Source of the DNA: Owenia fusiformis
Taxonomy: Eukaryota; Annelida; Polychaeta; Sabellida; Oweniidae
Reading direction: 5' to 3'
DNA: 64,000 nucleotides
Assembly: GCA_903813345.2 (NCBI GenBank)
Contig: CAIIXF020000007.1
Coordinates: 34,314,538 to 34,378,537, forward strand
Shown here piece after piece: positions 14,301 to 25,763 of this stretch; within the stretch, counting starts at the first letter, position 1; each line of letters starts with the position of its first letter. The notes under the pieces were generated by a model. It did no database searches, was not told the DNA's origin, and saw only the letters and a program-made list of their open reading frames with translations. The translations under genes and the position numbers were made by a program.

Positions 14301-17300
14301 AAAACATCCCCTAATGTCCCAAACTATGATTCAGCTATGCAGCACTATTCAGATTGTACCTGTCTCGAATCAATCAGTTGCAACATCTCCTGGCTGTGTC
14401 TGTCAAGCTGGTCAGATAACCTATAGCGTTCCTGGGAAGTCAGCTGTTCCATTAGCTCCCTCATCTTTTCCTCTTTTAGCCTCTGGAAGTGGTGATCAAT
14501 TCTCAATCTCTCCATTGCTATGTCTCCCCTGTAGTTACCTAGAAGTGTATATGTGTGTGGAATAAGGGTTCATCATCATGGTTCCTTGGATGTTTTACCT
14601 GATGTTTTGAAAGCATTTACACCTCCATCCTGACCTCAGTGGCACCCTCCCCATATTATTATGTATGAGAAATAAGACGTTGAGATCATTGAGTTTTCTT
14701 TGAACAAAAACATTCTTTGCTGAAATACATCATCAAATATCAGAGGTTTTTGTCTTGTCTCATATCCTTTTGAAGGAGCTGTGGGACTTCGTAGACTCCT
14801 CTGATATATATATATTTCTCATGTCTAATCATGTTATTGCTTACCACTGTCCACCTCTTGTAGCAGTGTGGTGACTGCCTTCTCCATCTGTCCCTTCAAG
14901 TCTTCTTCTAGCCTCCAAATCTCCTCATCTCTCATGTGCTCAAAGTCTTTAAACACAGTCTCCTGTTCCTTCCTGTGTCGCAACTCTAGGCGGTTCTGGG
15001 CCATGAATTTCTGGTCGTTCATCAGCTCCTAAAGGAATCATAAGATTAAAAGGTGAATTGGATGCATGTTAGGTCAAATTGGAAAGGCTTTGCTTTTGTT
15101 GGTATTTTGTTTCAGACAAAAATGAAATAGCATAGTCGCTCACCTTTCTGGCAAGCATTGGTACTGCATAAGTGTCATAATCAAGGTCATAACCATTCCC
15201 ATTTCCCATCATTCCCGGATGAACCATTCCTGGACCATGCATCATTCCAGGGTGCATCATCATCTGAAAATGAAAACTGAATATCAGAAAATATTGAAAT
15301 TCTCTCTATGAAAACAAAAGCAATAGTTTAGCACTACTAGTATTGTGAATCATTTGTACAATAATTTGTAAATTGTACTACATTTTACCAAAACATGTGA
15401 CTTAATAGACTTATATTTGTGACTTACTGGTTCACTGTGTACCCTTTGGAATGGGTGTGGAAATCCATTTGGCATTCCATTCATTGGCATACCATGTCCA
15501 TTCATTGGCATCCCATGCCCATTCATTGGCATACCATGTCCATTCATTGGCATCCCGTGTCCATTCATTGGCATACCATGTCCATTCATTGGCATGCCCC
15601 CATTCATATTCATGGCCATCATCTGTGCATCCAACTGTGCTAACCTTGGGTCTGTATTGCTCCTTCCCATAGGGGGTGGATTAGGGGGTGGCAATGGAGC
15701 CCCACTTCTAGGATCAGGGGTATTAAAATCTGGTGGTTTCACTCTAGGATCGTTTGGTTTGCCAGTCTCCCCTCTTGCCACCCTCAATGGTTCATATAAG
15801 CTCTCTCCATTATTGTAGCCATTCCCATTAGTTGCAGCACCAAATGTGTCGTTGGGTTCCATGTATTCGTGTTTCTTAGGTGGCTTCCCTCCTTTGCCAC
15901 TGAGTTGGTTCTGAAGTACTGCTGCAACCTTACTGATCCCTGGTCTCTTGTATACTCCACCTCTTAGCTGCTCCAGATCATTGACATCTTCATAGTCCTG
16001 TATATATGGGCAATGTGCAACAACATTAATCTCAGCATTAATACAGTTCACATTGCATACTTTTATATAAGATTTGGAGTTTTAAAAATGTTAAGTCATG
16101 AAGAGCACAAACGAAGGTACACTGAAACTCAATATTATTAAATTGACATCAACTGATCATCATGCGAAATAATGACTTGAGGCAGATATGAGTAAATATT
16201 ATGCATATCTCATTGCAAGATATTAATTTATTGATCTAATAGCCTTCGGTGTACCTAATCACACTCCTTTATCATGTGATAGAATCAAGTCTAAATATTG
16301 AAAAATATTTTTTAAATTGTAAAATACGAGACAATACCAATTAAGAAAAATATGATAGCAAGCTTATATATATTATAAAATCACAAATCCTACTGTTTCA
16401 TTAGGGTCAACAATTCTGTGTTTCTTTCTTCCTTTCTTGATTCTGTCATCTAAATGTTTAGCATGGGAGAATTCCATTGCTTCATGGTCATATTCCCAAC
16501 CCGGTAGGTCATATATTCTGGACTACAACAAAACAATCAATCAAATTGGTGTTTACCAAAAACACACTTACATAAATAAGTATATTTGCAGGTAATCTTA
16601 ATAGAAATTCAAAGAATCTCATAGTAAACGGGTTTGAATATACAGATAGATAAATTAGATGACATAAATCCATCAATTTTCAGATAGAACATATTCATTA
16701 ATATTCATATCACTGGTAACTTAAACAATAACAGACTTCATGAAAGTTAATTTTTAATTGAACATTTTAATTTGTTATTATTAAATATGCCTATTAAGAA
16801 AATGAAATGACATTTCAATAATTTGCCATCTGGAGCTTTGAAGGTTGAATGTGAGAAGAATGCAATATTCAAACGTGTAGATCACCTGTGTTAGATAGCT
16901 CACCATATACAGTTCAAACATGTAAGGTTAAAAAATGTGGGCTTACGTTTAAGGAACTTTTTCATCCGAGAGTCAAAAACATTACAGATTTATTGGTCCG
17001 CAAATTCAATATTGGATCAGTTGTACGTTGTGTTTTCGATTTAATTTATGGTAAAATACAATGGACATTTTGTTACGATCTATTTGCACTTATGATTATT
17101 CCATTTCGTAATATTTTAGACCACCAGTATACTCCAAAATTCATATTTATTTTCCTACTATTCCAACTCCCACATTCCACGGCCCATCGTATTCCATAAT
17201 ATACAATACGATACAATACTTATACTCGCCGATATGTGCATGAATAAACTAACAAGGGACTCAAATAAATCATGTAATTTTTTTGATTCTGACTGACATA

Positions 17301-18561
17301 CAAGACAGTGTTTAGTAACGTGGATTTCATTTGACTGAGACAGGCACTTTTTTAAACTGTAAATTCCCAAGAGAGAAGAATCAATGGTTCATCTTGAAAT
17401 GACATTAACTATTCAGATAAAGATGTACAGGTAATACTGCAATAATTCTTGTGAAAATTAACAAATAATGAATGCCCGGGAATGAATGTAGATTTTTACT
17501 TACTTAGCTAGTCTTTGATCCAGAAATAAATGAATGATCAATATTAAGATAATCCTAAATCCCAAAAGTTTCTTTCAATACATCAAATTATTATTCAACT
17601 GTAAATGAGTCCCCTTCAATGAATCTATTAGTTACATAACTGAATTATAATATCCGTCACATGTTGTTCTAGGAATTACAACAGATGTTGATGCAAACTC
17701 AATAAAAAATGTCATGAAATCCAATCATGTTTTTAAAATTATGCAATCAAAATCTTACATATCATTTCACGCTGACGTATTAATGAGAAGTACATTGAAA
17801 TACGATGTGGTTATACTTTAAAAGTGGATCTTCCTTCAATGTGATTGTCATTTGTGATTTAAACACCATTATGAGAGTAATGTTTCCTTGTTGGAAAAAT
17901 AAAACTTTACAAAAATCAAACCTTATAATACGAGTAGACAACCGTAGTAGACTCTGTTCAAAGATGTAATTTTGTCCCTTAGAGTTAGTACTATAAAATG
18001 ATAAATTGCAAGCTCTTTTTTCCGAATGTATATGTATCAGGGTTCCTAAAACAAGGTAAAAGAGAATTTTCCTTTTATTTTTTAATATTAGTCCCTTTTT
18101 ACTTAGGGGGATCAAGTATGAAAGCAATTAGGACCCCTAAGGTATCCCTTTAATTCCTTTAAGTTATACTTACACCAGGAGCAGGTCTGAGTTTCTGTGC
18201 GTTGGCAGCTGCCTTGATCTGTAAGGACTGATCATCAAGCATGTTCTGACTTAACTTCGGGGCATGAGCAATACAAAACACGTCTTTCTCTTTATTAAGA
18301 TTTGCCTTTCCAACTTTGAACGTATTTAGAGTCAGTGTAACTTTACACTCGGCACACTTGAAGCAATATTTATGTAGACTGATACCGATTTCCATTTTCT
18401 CGGTTGGATAAACCTTTTTGTTGCATCTTCTGCACAAGGCATTTTCGTTTGTAGGTGTTGTGAAGTCATAGACTGGCTCATCTGAGTTTGGCTTGTAGTA
18501 TGTGTAGCTCTCTTCCCCACTAGAAGAACAGTAGCCATCCCCGCTACCCACATACATACTG
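11357..18561 (-). CDS. Hillarin-like protein: LIM domain plus transglutaminase-like domain (KY family)
   Basis: Ten exons read on the minus strand: 18174-18561, 16394-16522, 15428-15997, 15144-15263, 14845-15028, 14360-14538, 13895-13996, 13499-13581, 13148-13291, 11357-12698. From the ATG at 18555-18557 they join in phase to 1078 aa; an upstream coding exon is possible. Domains in order: LIM zinc-binding at about residues 30-95 (ALCRRCNKKVYP, HKYCFKCAEC, CIAHAP), a Pro/Asn/Gly-rich region with MPMNGHG repeats, a Glu/Arg-rich coiled coil, a transglutaminase-like core around 600-720 (AIFRWVT, YHELFKRLCSYAGI, FRNAWCVVY, FIDCHWG), then two beta-rich repeats of the kyphoscoliosis-peptidase/hillarin type. 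Known relatives are cytoskeletal or muscle-associated. Ile and Asn occupy the usual catalytic Cys and His positions, so it may be a pseudoenzyme. Confidence 0.88.
15474..15597 (-). repeat. Coding 21-bp minisatellite (MPMNGHG repeats) in hillarin-like exon 3
   Basis: Five full and one partial 21-bp units encode tandem MPMNGHG heptapeptides on the minus strand inside exon 15428-15997. Third-position changes such as CCATGC, CCATGT and CCGTGT show mild divergence between units. The repeat stays in frame and is probably length-polymorphic. Confidence 0.9.
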
Positions 18562-19622
18562 CTACAAAACAATAATAAATGAACATTTAGGAGACATGGA
18601 TCACAACATTGTATTAGCCTACTGTACATAATAGGAACAATCACAGAGCAGCCAAAAACCCTTTAAACCATAAACTTGAATTAAAACCCATACAAAATAA
18701 AAATTGATTTTTTTCTATAAAAACGATTTTTGTCTTTTCCCTTCCTTTGGGACTTGTGTGTACATATTTGGTTGATCTGGATATAAATGATATTCAAAAG
18801 CACAGGACTGCACAGGATTGTCCTTTTATGTCATGATCAATTAGAATATTTATTCTCACAACCATGGGATAATACATGTAATAATTGATATGATTTTAAA
18901 AACTGACAAAAAAGTATTTATTACTGCATGTTTCATGTAGTACAAAATCATAACTTTCTGCCAATTATTGATTTTGGTGTTTGTTGTGCATCTATTGTTT
19001 ATTTAACTTACTTGAATGAATATAGTAAATAAGCAAGCTGTTTTGCGAAATCTTTTTTTAAAGAAGCATACTTCATGTACTTTACTTTTCTAGTTAATCT
19101 AATAATAAATACAAAATCTGGAAAGAAAGTGTATATTCTTTCCACTCTCTGTATAAAAATATTACTGTATTTTGTTGTTTGAATGATTGTAAAAACTTAC
19201 TTTTTTGGTGAAAATCCCTAAAACCTGAATGTGAATCCACAGTGTTGAATACAAAATGGAGAAAATTATCGAAAATGAGGTAATTGATTTTTAATTAGCA
19301 GTTGAATATTGGACAAACAATATATTGGCATCATCAGTATGTCACATCACACATGTTGGCAAGCTGTCGTCTTTGAATTTAATGGGTGGAGTTAAATAAT
19401 CGTTTGCGGTCTGAATAAGTAAAAGGAAGTCTACTGTATGCTTTAAAATAACTAGACAACACGCTCAACAATATGTCACCATATGTTCAGATTTATTTAC
19501 AAAACTTTCATATGTAGCCTAAATGTGTTTGTGGGATGACAAATTCTTATGTAGGTTTACATAAAATGATTGGTTCAATTTTATTATACAAACCATATGG
19601 TTGGTATAATAAGATAAAATTG
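18562..19622. other. Intergenic or 5' region of the hillarin-like gene
   Basis: AT-rich sequence between the first recognised hillarin-like exon and the LTR element. I see no convincing exon, repeat array or promoter motif. A non-coding first exon of the hillarin-like gene may lie here or beyond the LTR insertion. Confidence 0.4.
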
Positions 19623-20518
19623 TGTTACAGTAGTGAGCTACATGTATATTATATGCTACTATATTCACCTATAGTTTTTTAATTTGTAATCTACGCTTGC
19701 TGTATATGTTGAGCTATTCTTCATTAGAGATCTTAGGTCAAGGTCACAATGACATTATACACTGTATCTTGTAAACAAAACTGAACTGAATGACTCATTA
19801 ACCCTTGACCATCCAGATAGTTCTAGAAATTATAACCATTCATTAAAATTTAATCATGTCACTAAAGATGTCCAATCAAGATGTAGTTCCAGAAGATTCG
19901 TTTCTGGATCATTCTTTCACATTATAAAAAGAACAGCACAGTGACTCTCATTAGCAGATAATTAAGTCATCATAACTGGACATCTCAAAGGAACTAAATA
20001 AAGCAGAATTTCAAAGTTTAGCAAAAGGACATCTTCTTAGCGGAATATTATAGACACATACTGTGGGAACATTTATAACACTACAAACACACAACCTGAG
20101 GACTTTATATGGACATATATTACAACACACACTATATACGGATTGTCATATACATTCGTGGATTATCATAAACATTTGCGGATTATCATAAACATTTGCG
20201 GATTATCATTAAACATTTGTGGATTATCGTCAAACATTATTGGATACGAACATTATAGGATTACGACGAACATTATTGGATTATTACAAACATTGGAGAA
20301 CTATGAACGATTATTGAAACTTTCGTGATCTGGAACATTCTCGAGGATCGTTAAGGATATTTATCGACATCAAGAATAAGCCGTATCATTGATTGGACAT
20401 CACATAAGTATTAAATCTCCTTTATATTATTGTTATATTATTTAGTTTTCAAAATATAAATATATTGTTATCATATTTTAATTGCTGTTTTTACCTTCTG
20501 TTATTTTCGTACGTAACA
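19623..20518 (+). repeat. 5' LTR
   Basis: 896 bp from TGTTACAG to CGTAACA. It contains TATAAAAA at 19923-19930 and AATAAA at 19997-20002, a spacing of about 70 bp that suggests the transcript start and the poly(A) site bound a short R region. From about 20140 to 20300 there are degenerate 20-bp direct repeats of GGATTATCATAAACATTTGC type, which create a short spurious open frame. Confidence 0.95.
19923..20002 (+). promoter_or_regulatory. LTR promoter (TATA) and polyadenylation signal
   Basis: TATAAAAA at 19923-19930 and AATAAA at 19997-20002 are the likely core promoter and poly(A) signal. The same pair lies 4580 bp further on in the 3' LTR (24503-24510 and 24577-24582). Confidence 0.6.
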
Positions 20519-20523
20519 GAAAT

Positions 20524-20541
20524 TGGGGGCTCGTCCGGGAT
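20524..20541 (+). other. Primer binding site, tRNA-Pro type
   Basis: TGGGGGCTCGTCCGGGAT lies 5 bp after the 5' LTR. These 18 bases are the well-known tRNA-Pro primer site, complementary to the 3' end of tRNA-Pro, also used by murine gammaretroviruses. Full 18/18 match as read. Confidence 0.92.
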
Positions 20542-20625
20542 ACAACTACAACAAGCTAAAATACAAATATTTCAAAAATTCGAAATTCACATTTTAAATT
20601 GTGTGAAGACAGCAATTAATTGAAA

Positions 20626-23532
20626 ATGAGTTTTGAGGTTGAGACATTTTTAGAATCACCCTCTTTGGAGGAATTTGACAGTTTAAAGAAAACTGAACTT
20701 CTGGCATTAGCAAAACATGTTGGTTTGGCAGTAAAAACTTCATACCGAAAAGGTGCAATAAAAAATATTCTGGTGCCATATTTGGTAGCGGAAGAAATAT
20801 TACCAGAAGAAGCTTTAAAGCTTACTGTAGAGCCAACCCAGCATGTTGATCCTACTGAATTTCAACAGCAATTACAAATGAGAGAGCTTGAACTCAAATT
20901 ACAAAATGAAATGAGAGAAAAAGAATTAGAATTGCAAAATGAAAAGGAAATAAGATTAAGAGAACAAGAAACAAGATTAAGAGAACAAGAAATTCAAAAA
21001 GAAAAAGAAGTTGAATTAAAACGTCTTGAGATAGAAGCTCAATCCAAAACTGAGGAACATGCTACTATGCATCAACATTTTGAAAATAGGTTTGACGCTT
21101 CAAAATTTCTCAAATTTGTTCCTAAATTTCAAGAGAAAAATGTTGATAAATACTTTACACATTTTGAAAAGGTTGCTCAGAGCCTAGACTGGCCTAAATC
21201 TGCATGGCCAGTTATGCTCCAGAGTGTATTCATTGGTAAAGCAAGTGAAATATTTGCCTCTCTCTCAGGAGAAGTATGCTCTGATTATGACCTAGTTAAA
21301 AATGCAATTCTTAAAGCTTATGAACTAGTACCAGAAGCTTACAGACAAAAATTTAGAAATGCCCACAAACAGAGTGACCAAACCCATGTTGAGTTTGCTC
21401 GAGAGCAAGAGCAGCTTTTTGACAGGTGGCTTGTCTCTAAAGATGTATCTGAAGAGTTTAAAAAGCTCAGAGAGCTTATGCTAATAGAACAATTTAAAAA
21501 CTGTGTTCAGTATCACATTAGAACTTACTTAGATGAACACAAGGTAGAAACTTTAAGCCAAGCTGCCACCCTGTCTGATGATTATGCTCTTACTCATAAG
21601 GGTAGTTTTATCAAGGGCAATCCTAACTATAGAGGTTATCAGGGTAACAAACCTTCATATGATACAAAATCAAACCAGTCCTCATCATCAAATACATCAA
21701 ACAAAGCAAAAGACCAGTCTAATTCATCACAGAGTTTTAGCTCAAAATCAGATCAATCAAAATCGTCAGGTCCAAAATCAAATGTCACCTGTAACTATTG
21801 TAAAAAGCCTGGTCATCTTATTTCTGAATGCTATAGGATTAAGAATAGAAGAGAGATGTCTGGTTCTGCTCATTCAAATGGTTGTGCTACAGTTCCCATT
21901 TCAAGAAAGCCCATTGTTTGGGATTCATATACTCATACTGAGAAATCTACTCATAGTGATATTATGGAGGATTATAAGCCTTTCATGTCGGAAGGATCTG
22001 TGTCACTGTCAAGTGATGATACCAATTCAAAGCCAATTAAGATTCTTAGAGACACGGGTGCATCTCAGACTTTGTTGTTAGAAGGTGTCCTTCCTTTATC
22101 TGAGGAGTCATTCACGGGTACCCATATTTTGATGCAAGGCATTGAATTAGGTTTTACTAAAGTTCCCCTCCATCGTATTCATATCACATCAGAGTTAGTC
22201 AAAGGGCCAGTTATTGTTGGTGTTAGGCCACAACTTCCTGTTGAAGGAGTCGCATTGCTTTTAGGCAATGATTTAGCTGGGGGTAAGGTATCATTAGACC
22301 CCATTGTTTCTGATCAGCCTTGTTCTATTGAGGATTCTGTCCAAGAGGACTCTGATATATATCCTGCTTGTGCTGTTACTAGGGCTATGGCTAAAAAGTT
22401 AGCTAATAGCGGGGATTCGTCTGTGGGAGATGACTTTGATAGTGGGTTTTTAAGCTCCTTGTTTGATGATGAATGTCACTCACCACTTGTTAAAGATGGT
22501 CCTTATCCTATTTTAAAGGCAAATTCTTCATTGAAACAGCCTTCTGTTCGAGCCAAGCAGTCATCTATTGAGGCATATTCTTCATTGAAAAAGCCTATTG
22601 CCAGGGGTGATTCACCTTCTGAGCAGGATCACTATTTTAATGCGGTTTCGCCCGCTCTTGCTAGTCCTGATGAAGTTTCATCTTCTTCTGCTAGTGTTCA
22701 TGAGGTTTCATCCTCTTCTAGTTCTGAGGTTTCATCCTCTATTTCTGATAGTGATTCTTTGAAAAATGATCCTCATTCTAAACACATGTTAATTTATGAA
22801 CAAGAGCATGATCCATCACTCATTGATCTTCATAAAAGATGTCTTACTATTGATGAAGCTGTCAAGGTCCCTGTTTGTTTCTACAAAAAGGATGGCATAT
22901 TAATGCGAAAGTGGAGACCTCCTGAAGCTTCCCCTGAAGACGATTGGGCAATTGTACATCAAATTGTTGTCCCAAAATCATATCATAAGGAAATCTTGAG
23001 TCTAGCTCATGATTCTCCCATGGCAGGTCATTTAGGAGTAACTAAAACATACCATAAAATACTCAATCATTTCTATTGGCCCAAATTAAAACAAGATGTC
23101 CAAGAGTATTGTAGGTCTTGTCATACATGTCAAATGGTAGGGAAACCTAACCAGAAAATTCCAACTGCTCCTTTACACCCTATACCTGCATTCGATGAAC
23201 CATTTAGTAAGGTTCTTATTGACTGTGTTGGTCCATTTCCAAAAACAAAATCTAATAGTCAATATCTGCTCACTATTTTATCTATGACCACACAGTTTCC
23301 AACAATAAAATCACTCCTTATGCTTAGAAATAGCAAAACCAAGTATATTGTGAAATCACAAATCAATAATTTCACATTAGTGGAGCTACCAAAGGAGCTC
23401 ATATCTGACTTACAATCTGACTCAGTGCTGAATGATTTCATTTGCATTGATAGAACTACTCCTGTGAGGTGTAGAGAGCTACACATGATGAAAAGGTATG
23501 TTGAGCGTGATAAATTTCTTTACTCAACATGA
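20626..23532 (+). CDS. Gag-protease-(partial integrase) polyprotein, reverse transcriptase absent
   Basis: 968 codons from ATG 20626. N-terminal Gag has a short acidic helical start, a Glu/Arg/Gln-rich coiled coil (about residues 75-150), a SCAN-like capsid region (about 160-320) and a CCHC zinc knuckle CNYCKKPGHLISEC near 388. An aspartic protease site RDTGAS follows near 475, then a Ser-rich acidic linker (about 600-720). The integrase H2C2 zinc finger (H-x3-H at about 794-798, C-x2-C near 831) and the start of the core (IDCVGP near 865) are present; the rest of the core is scrambled and the ORF ends after a short block resembling the integrase C-terminal tail (RELHMMKRYVERDK). No YxDD reverse transcriptase motif or RNase H occurs. 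The SCAN-like Gag and the tRNA-Pro primer recall Gmr1-like elements, in which integrase precedes reverse transcriptase. That assignment is inference. Confidence 0.9.
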   Translation: MSFEVETFLESPSLEEFDSLKKTELLALAKHVGLAVKTSYRKGAIKNILVPYLVAEEILPEEALKLTVEPTQHVDPTEFQQQLQMRELELKLQNEMREKELELQNEKEIRLREQETRLREQEIQKEKEVELKRLEIEAQSKTEEHATMHQHFENRFDASKFLKFVPKFQEKNVDKYFTHFEKVAQSLDWPKSAWPVMLQSVFIGKASEIFASLSGEVCSDYDLVKNAILKAYELVPEAYRQKFRNAHKQSDQTHVEFAREQEQLFDRWLVSKDVSEEFKKLRELMLIEQFKNCVQYHIRTYLDEHKVETLSQAATLSDDYALTHKGSFIKGNPNYRGYQGNKPSYDTKSNQSSSSNTSNKAKDQSNSSQSFSSKSDQSKSSGPKSNVTCNYCKKPGHLISECYRIKNRREMSGSAHSNGCATVPISRKPIVWDSYTHTEKSTHSDIMEDYKPFMSEGSVSLSSDDTNSKPIKILRDTGASQTLLLEGVLPLSEESFTGTHILMQGIELGFTKVPLHRIHITSELVKGPVIVGVRPQLPVEGVALLLGNDLAGGKVSLDPIVSDQPCSIEDSVQEDSDIYPACAVTRAMAKKLANSGDSSVGDDFDSGFLSSLFDDECHSPLVKDGPYPILKANSSLKQPSVRAKQSSIEAYSSLKKPIARGDSPSEQDHYFNAVSPALASPDEVSSSSASVHEVSSSSSSEVSSSISDSDSLKNDPHSKHMLIYEQEHDPSLIDLHKRCLTIDEAVKVPVCFYKKDGILMRKWRPPEASPEDDWAIVHQIVVPKSYHKEILSLAHDSPMAGHLGVTKTYHKILNHFYWPKLKQDVQEYCRSCHTCQMVGKPNQKIPTAPLHPIPAFDEPFSKVLIDCVGPFPKTKSNSQYLLTILSMTTQFPTIKSLLMLRNSKTKYIVKSQINNFTLVELPKELISDLQSDSVLNDFICIDRTTPVRCRELHMMKRYVERDKFLYST

Positions 23533-24191
23533 GCTTGTGCTCTTAGCTCATAGGCCAAACTTGTATGTCAATGACAACTATACATGTATGTTATTCAAGA
23601 GTCAGATATTGTAAATTATAATGATTAACTCATGAAGATTATATTATATGGTAGGCAAATTAGAGATTTGTGATAACTGTCACTTTATTTTAACAATATA
23701 TAAAAACATTTGCCTAAATATTAAAATTGATATTATATGAACTATAAGATTGTATCTAGATTATGTGAGCATCATAGGTGATCATTAAATAATGTCACAG
23801 CATTACTTGATAATATGAGATTGTACTAGTAGAAATACTTACATAAGATCATGTGATAATTTAAAACATTGTACTAGTTTTGTGTTTGTCAGACTCAAAA
23901 CTTATGCTATTGCACATGTTATATGGTCTATTGCGTGTATTGTATTTATGACATAATGCATAACTGATGTAGATATTATTGTAGTATGGCATTATAAGAA
24001 CATTATATGTTATTAGATTGTACTCACACTGTAACGATAGAAAGTATTATATACTTGTAAACATACTGCACATAAAAAGACTATTGTAAACAAATATTAT
24101 GTAAGTCTCAACCTCACTTTTAAAAATTGTAACGCTCGCTACTCAAGATATTATTGTAAAAGTTTTTCATTGCATTCAAAACTTTTCTTTT
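23533..24191 (+). other. Non-coding internal 3' region of the LTR element
   Basis: AT-rich sequence between the polyprotein stop and the polypurine tract. It lacks long open frames and shows no RT or RNase H remnants, so the missing domains were cleanly deleted and did not decay in place. Confidence 0.7.
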
Positions 24192-24202
24192 AAGGAGGGA
24201 GG
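24192..24202 (+). other. Polypurine tract
   Basis: AAGGAGGGAGG lies immediately before the TGTTAC start of the 3' LTR, the expected place for second-strand priming. Confidence 0.85.
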
Positions 24203-25098
24203 TGTTACAGTAGTGAGCTACATGTATATTATATGCTACTATATTCACCTATAGTTTTTTAATTTGTAATCTACGCTTGCTGTATATGTTGAGCTATTCT
24301 TCATTAGAGATCTTAGGTCAAGGTCACAATGACATTATACACTGTATCTTGTAAACAAAACTGAACTGAATGACTCATTAACCCTTGACCATCCAGATAG
24401 TTCTAGAAATTATAACCATTCATTAAAATTTAATCATGTCACTAAAGATGTCCAATCAAGATGTAGTTCCAGAAGATTCGTTTCTGGATCATTCTTTCAC
24501 ATTATAAAAAGAACAGCACAGTGACTCTCATTAGCAGATAATTAAGTCATCATAACTGGACATCTCAAAGGAACTAAATAAAGCAGAATTTCAAAGTTTA
24601 GCAAAAGGACATCTTCTTAGCGGAATATTATAGACACATACTGTGGGAACATTTATAACACTACAAACACACAACCTGAGGACTTTATATGGACATATAT
24701 TACAACACACACTATATACGGATTGTCATATACATTCGTGGATTATCATAAACATTTGCGGATTATCATAAACATTTGCGGATTATCATTAAACATTTGT
24801 GGATTATCGTCAAACATTATTGGATACGAACATTATAGGATTACGACGAACATTATTGGATTATTACAAACATTGGAGAACTATGAACGATTATTGAAAC
24901 TTTCGTGATCTGGAACATTCTCGAGGATCGTTAAGGATATTTATCGACATCAAGAATAAGCCGTATCATTGATTGGACATCACATAAGTATTAAATCTCC
25001 TTTATATTATTGTTATATTATTTAGTTTTCAAAATATAAATATATTGTTATCATATTTTAATTGCTGTTTTTACCTTCTGTTATTTTCGTACGTAACA
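24203..25098 (+). repeat. 3' LTR
   Basis: 896 bp, apparently identical to the 5' LTR by direct reading of the aligned lines. It is followed by the target duplication ATTG at 25099-25102. Confidence 0.95.
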
Positions 25099-25763
25099 AT
25101 TGAATCAATCGATTAAATGTTGAATTGTTTTACTTTTGGATTAATTGAAGCTTCTTTGATATTATATTAATTCATTTTCATATTTAAGTTGATTGATTGA
25201 TTTGATTGATGTTTAATGTGTCTCAGTGCCCATTTCCCATAATTTTTAAAGAAATTCGGATTAATGTTTGCCCTGTTGACTATTTAGAAACCTTCTAACA
25301 TAAACTCTTTATAATTTTTATGCTGCTTAACAACCTTATGTATATTCTAGATTGTATCTTTCATGTCTTTGTATGAAAGTCTGTTGATGATGCAAATTAT
25401 GGTTTGTTACTTAGATTGCTTTAAAAACAAATAAACAACTAACTTATTATAAATCACATTTCTCATCCTTAAAACGGTGTAAATGTATAATGATAGTATT
25501 TCTACATTTTAAATGAGCCCTTATTAGTCGTCTTGGTAATCTATAAGTAAATCGAATCTCAACCACAGTTGACATTATATTTGGTTAAAGATTAAATCCA
25601 AGCTTCAAATCAAGTCATTTTTCATTTCAATGAATGTCGTTTCAAAGTATATGTTGGTTAAAAAAAGTGAAATTCATGTATGTAGGTGCACTCTATGTTA
25701 TAAACTGAAGCAATGTGCTTGTTAACAGAAAATTATTACTAATTAAACTGTATTATATCAAGG
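25099..25763. other. Intergenic region upstream of the FkbM-type gene
   Basis: AT-rich sequence between the LTR element and the methyltransferase start codon. It probably contains the promoter and 5' UTR of that gene. No exon or repeat family is recognised. Confidence 0.4.

Larger units (their letters stand above)
19623..25098 (+). mobile_element. Young Ty3/gypsy-type LTR retrotransposon lacking reverse transcriptase
   Basis: A complete 5476-bp element with 896-bp LTRs at both ends that look identical base for base. LTR ends are the inverted hexamers TGTTAC and GTAACA. The 4-bp target duplication ATTG is at 19619-19622 and 25099-25102. A tRNA-Pro-type primer site follows the 5' LTR and a polypurine tract precedes the 3' LTR. 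The single long ORF keeps Gag, protease and a partial integrase; no reverse transcriptase or RNase H can be found. It is therefore probably non-autonomous, mobilised by a full-length relative, and inserted very recently. Confidence 0.95.

Noticed and set aside
20143-20328. 61-codon frame with ICGLSLNICGL repeats, also at 24723-24908
   Set aside because: Both lie inside the LTRs over the 20-bp tandem repeats; a repeat artefact.
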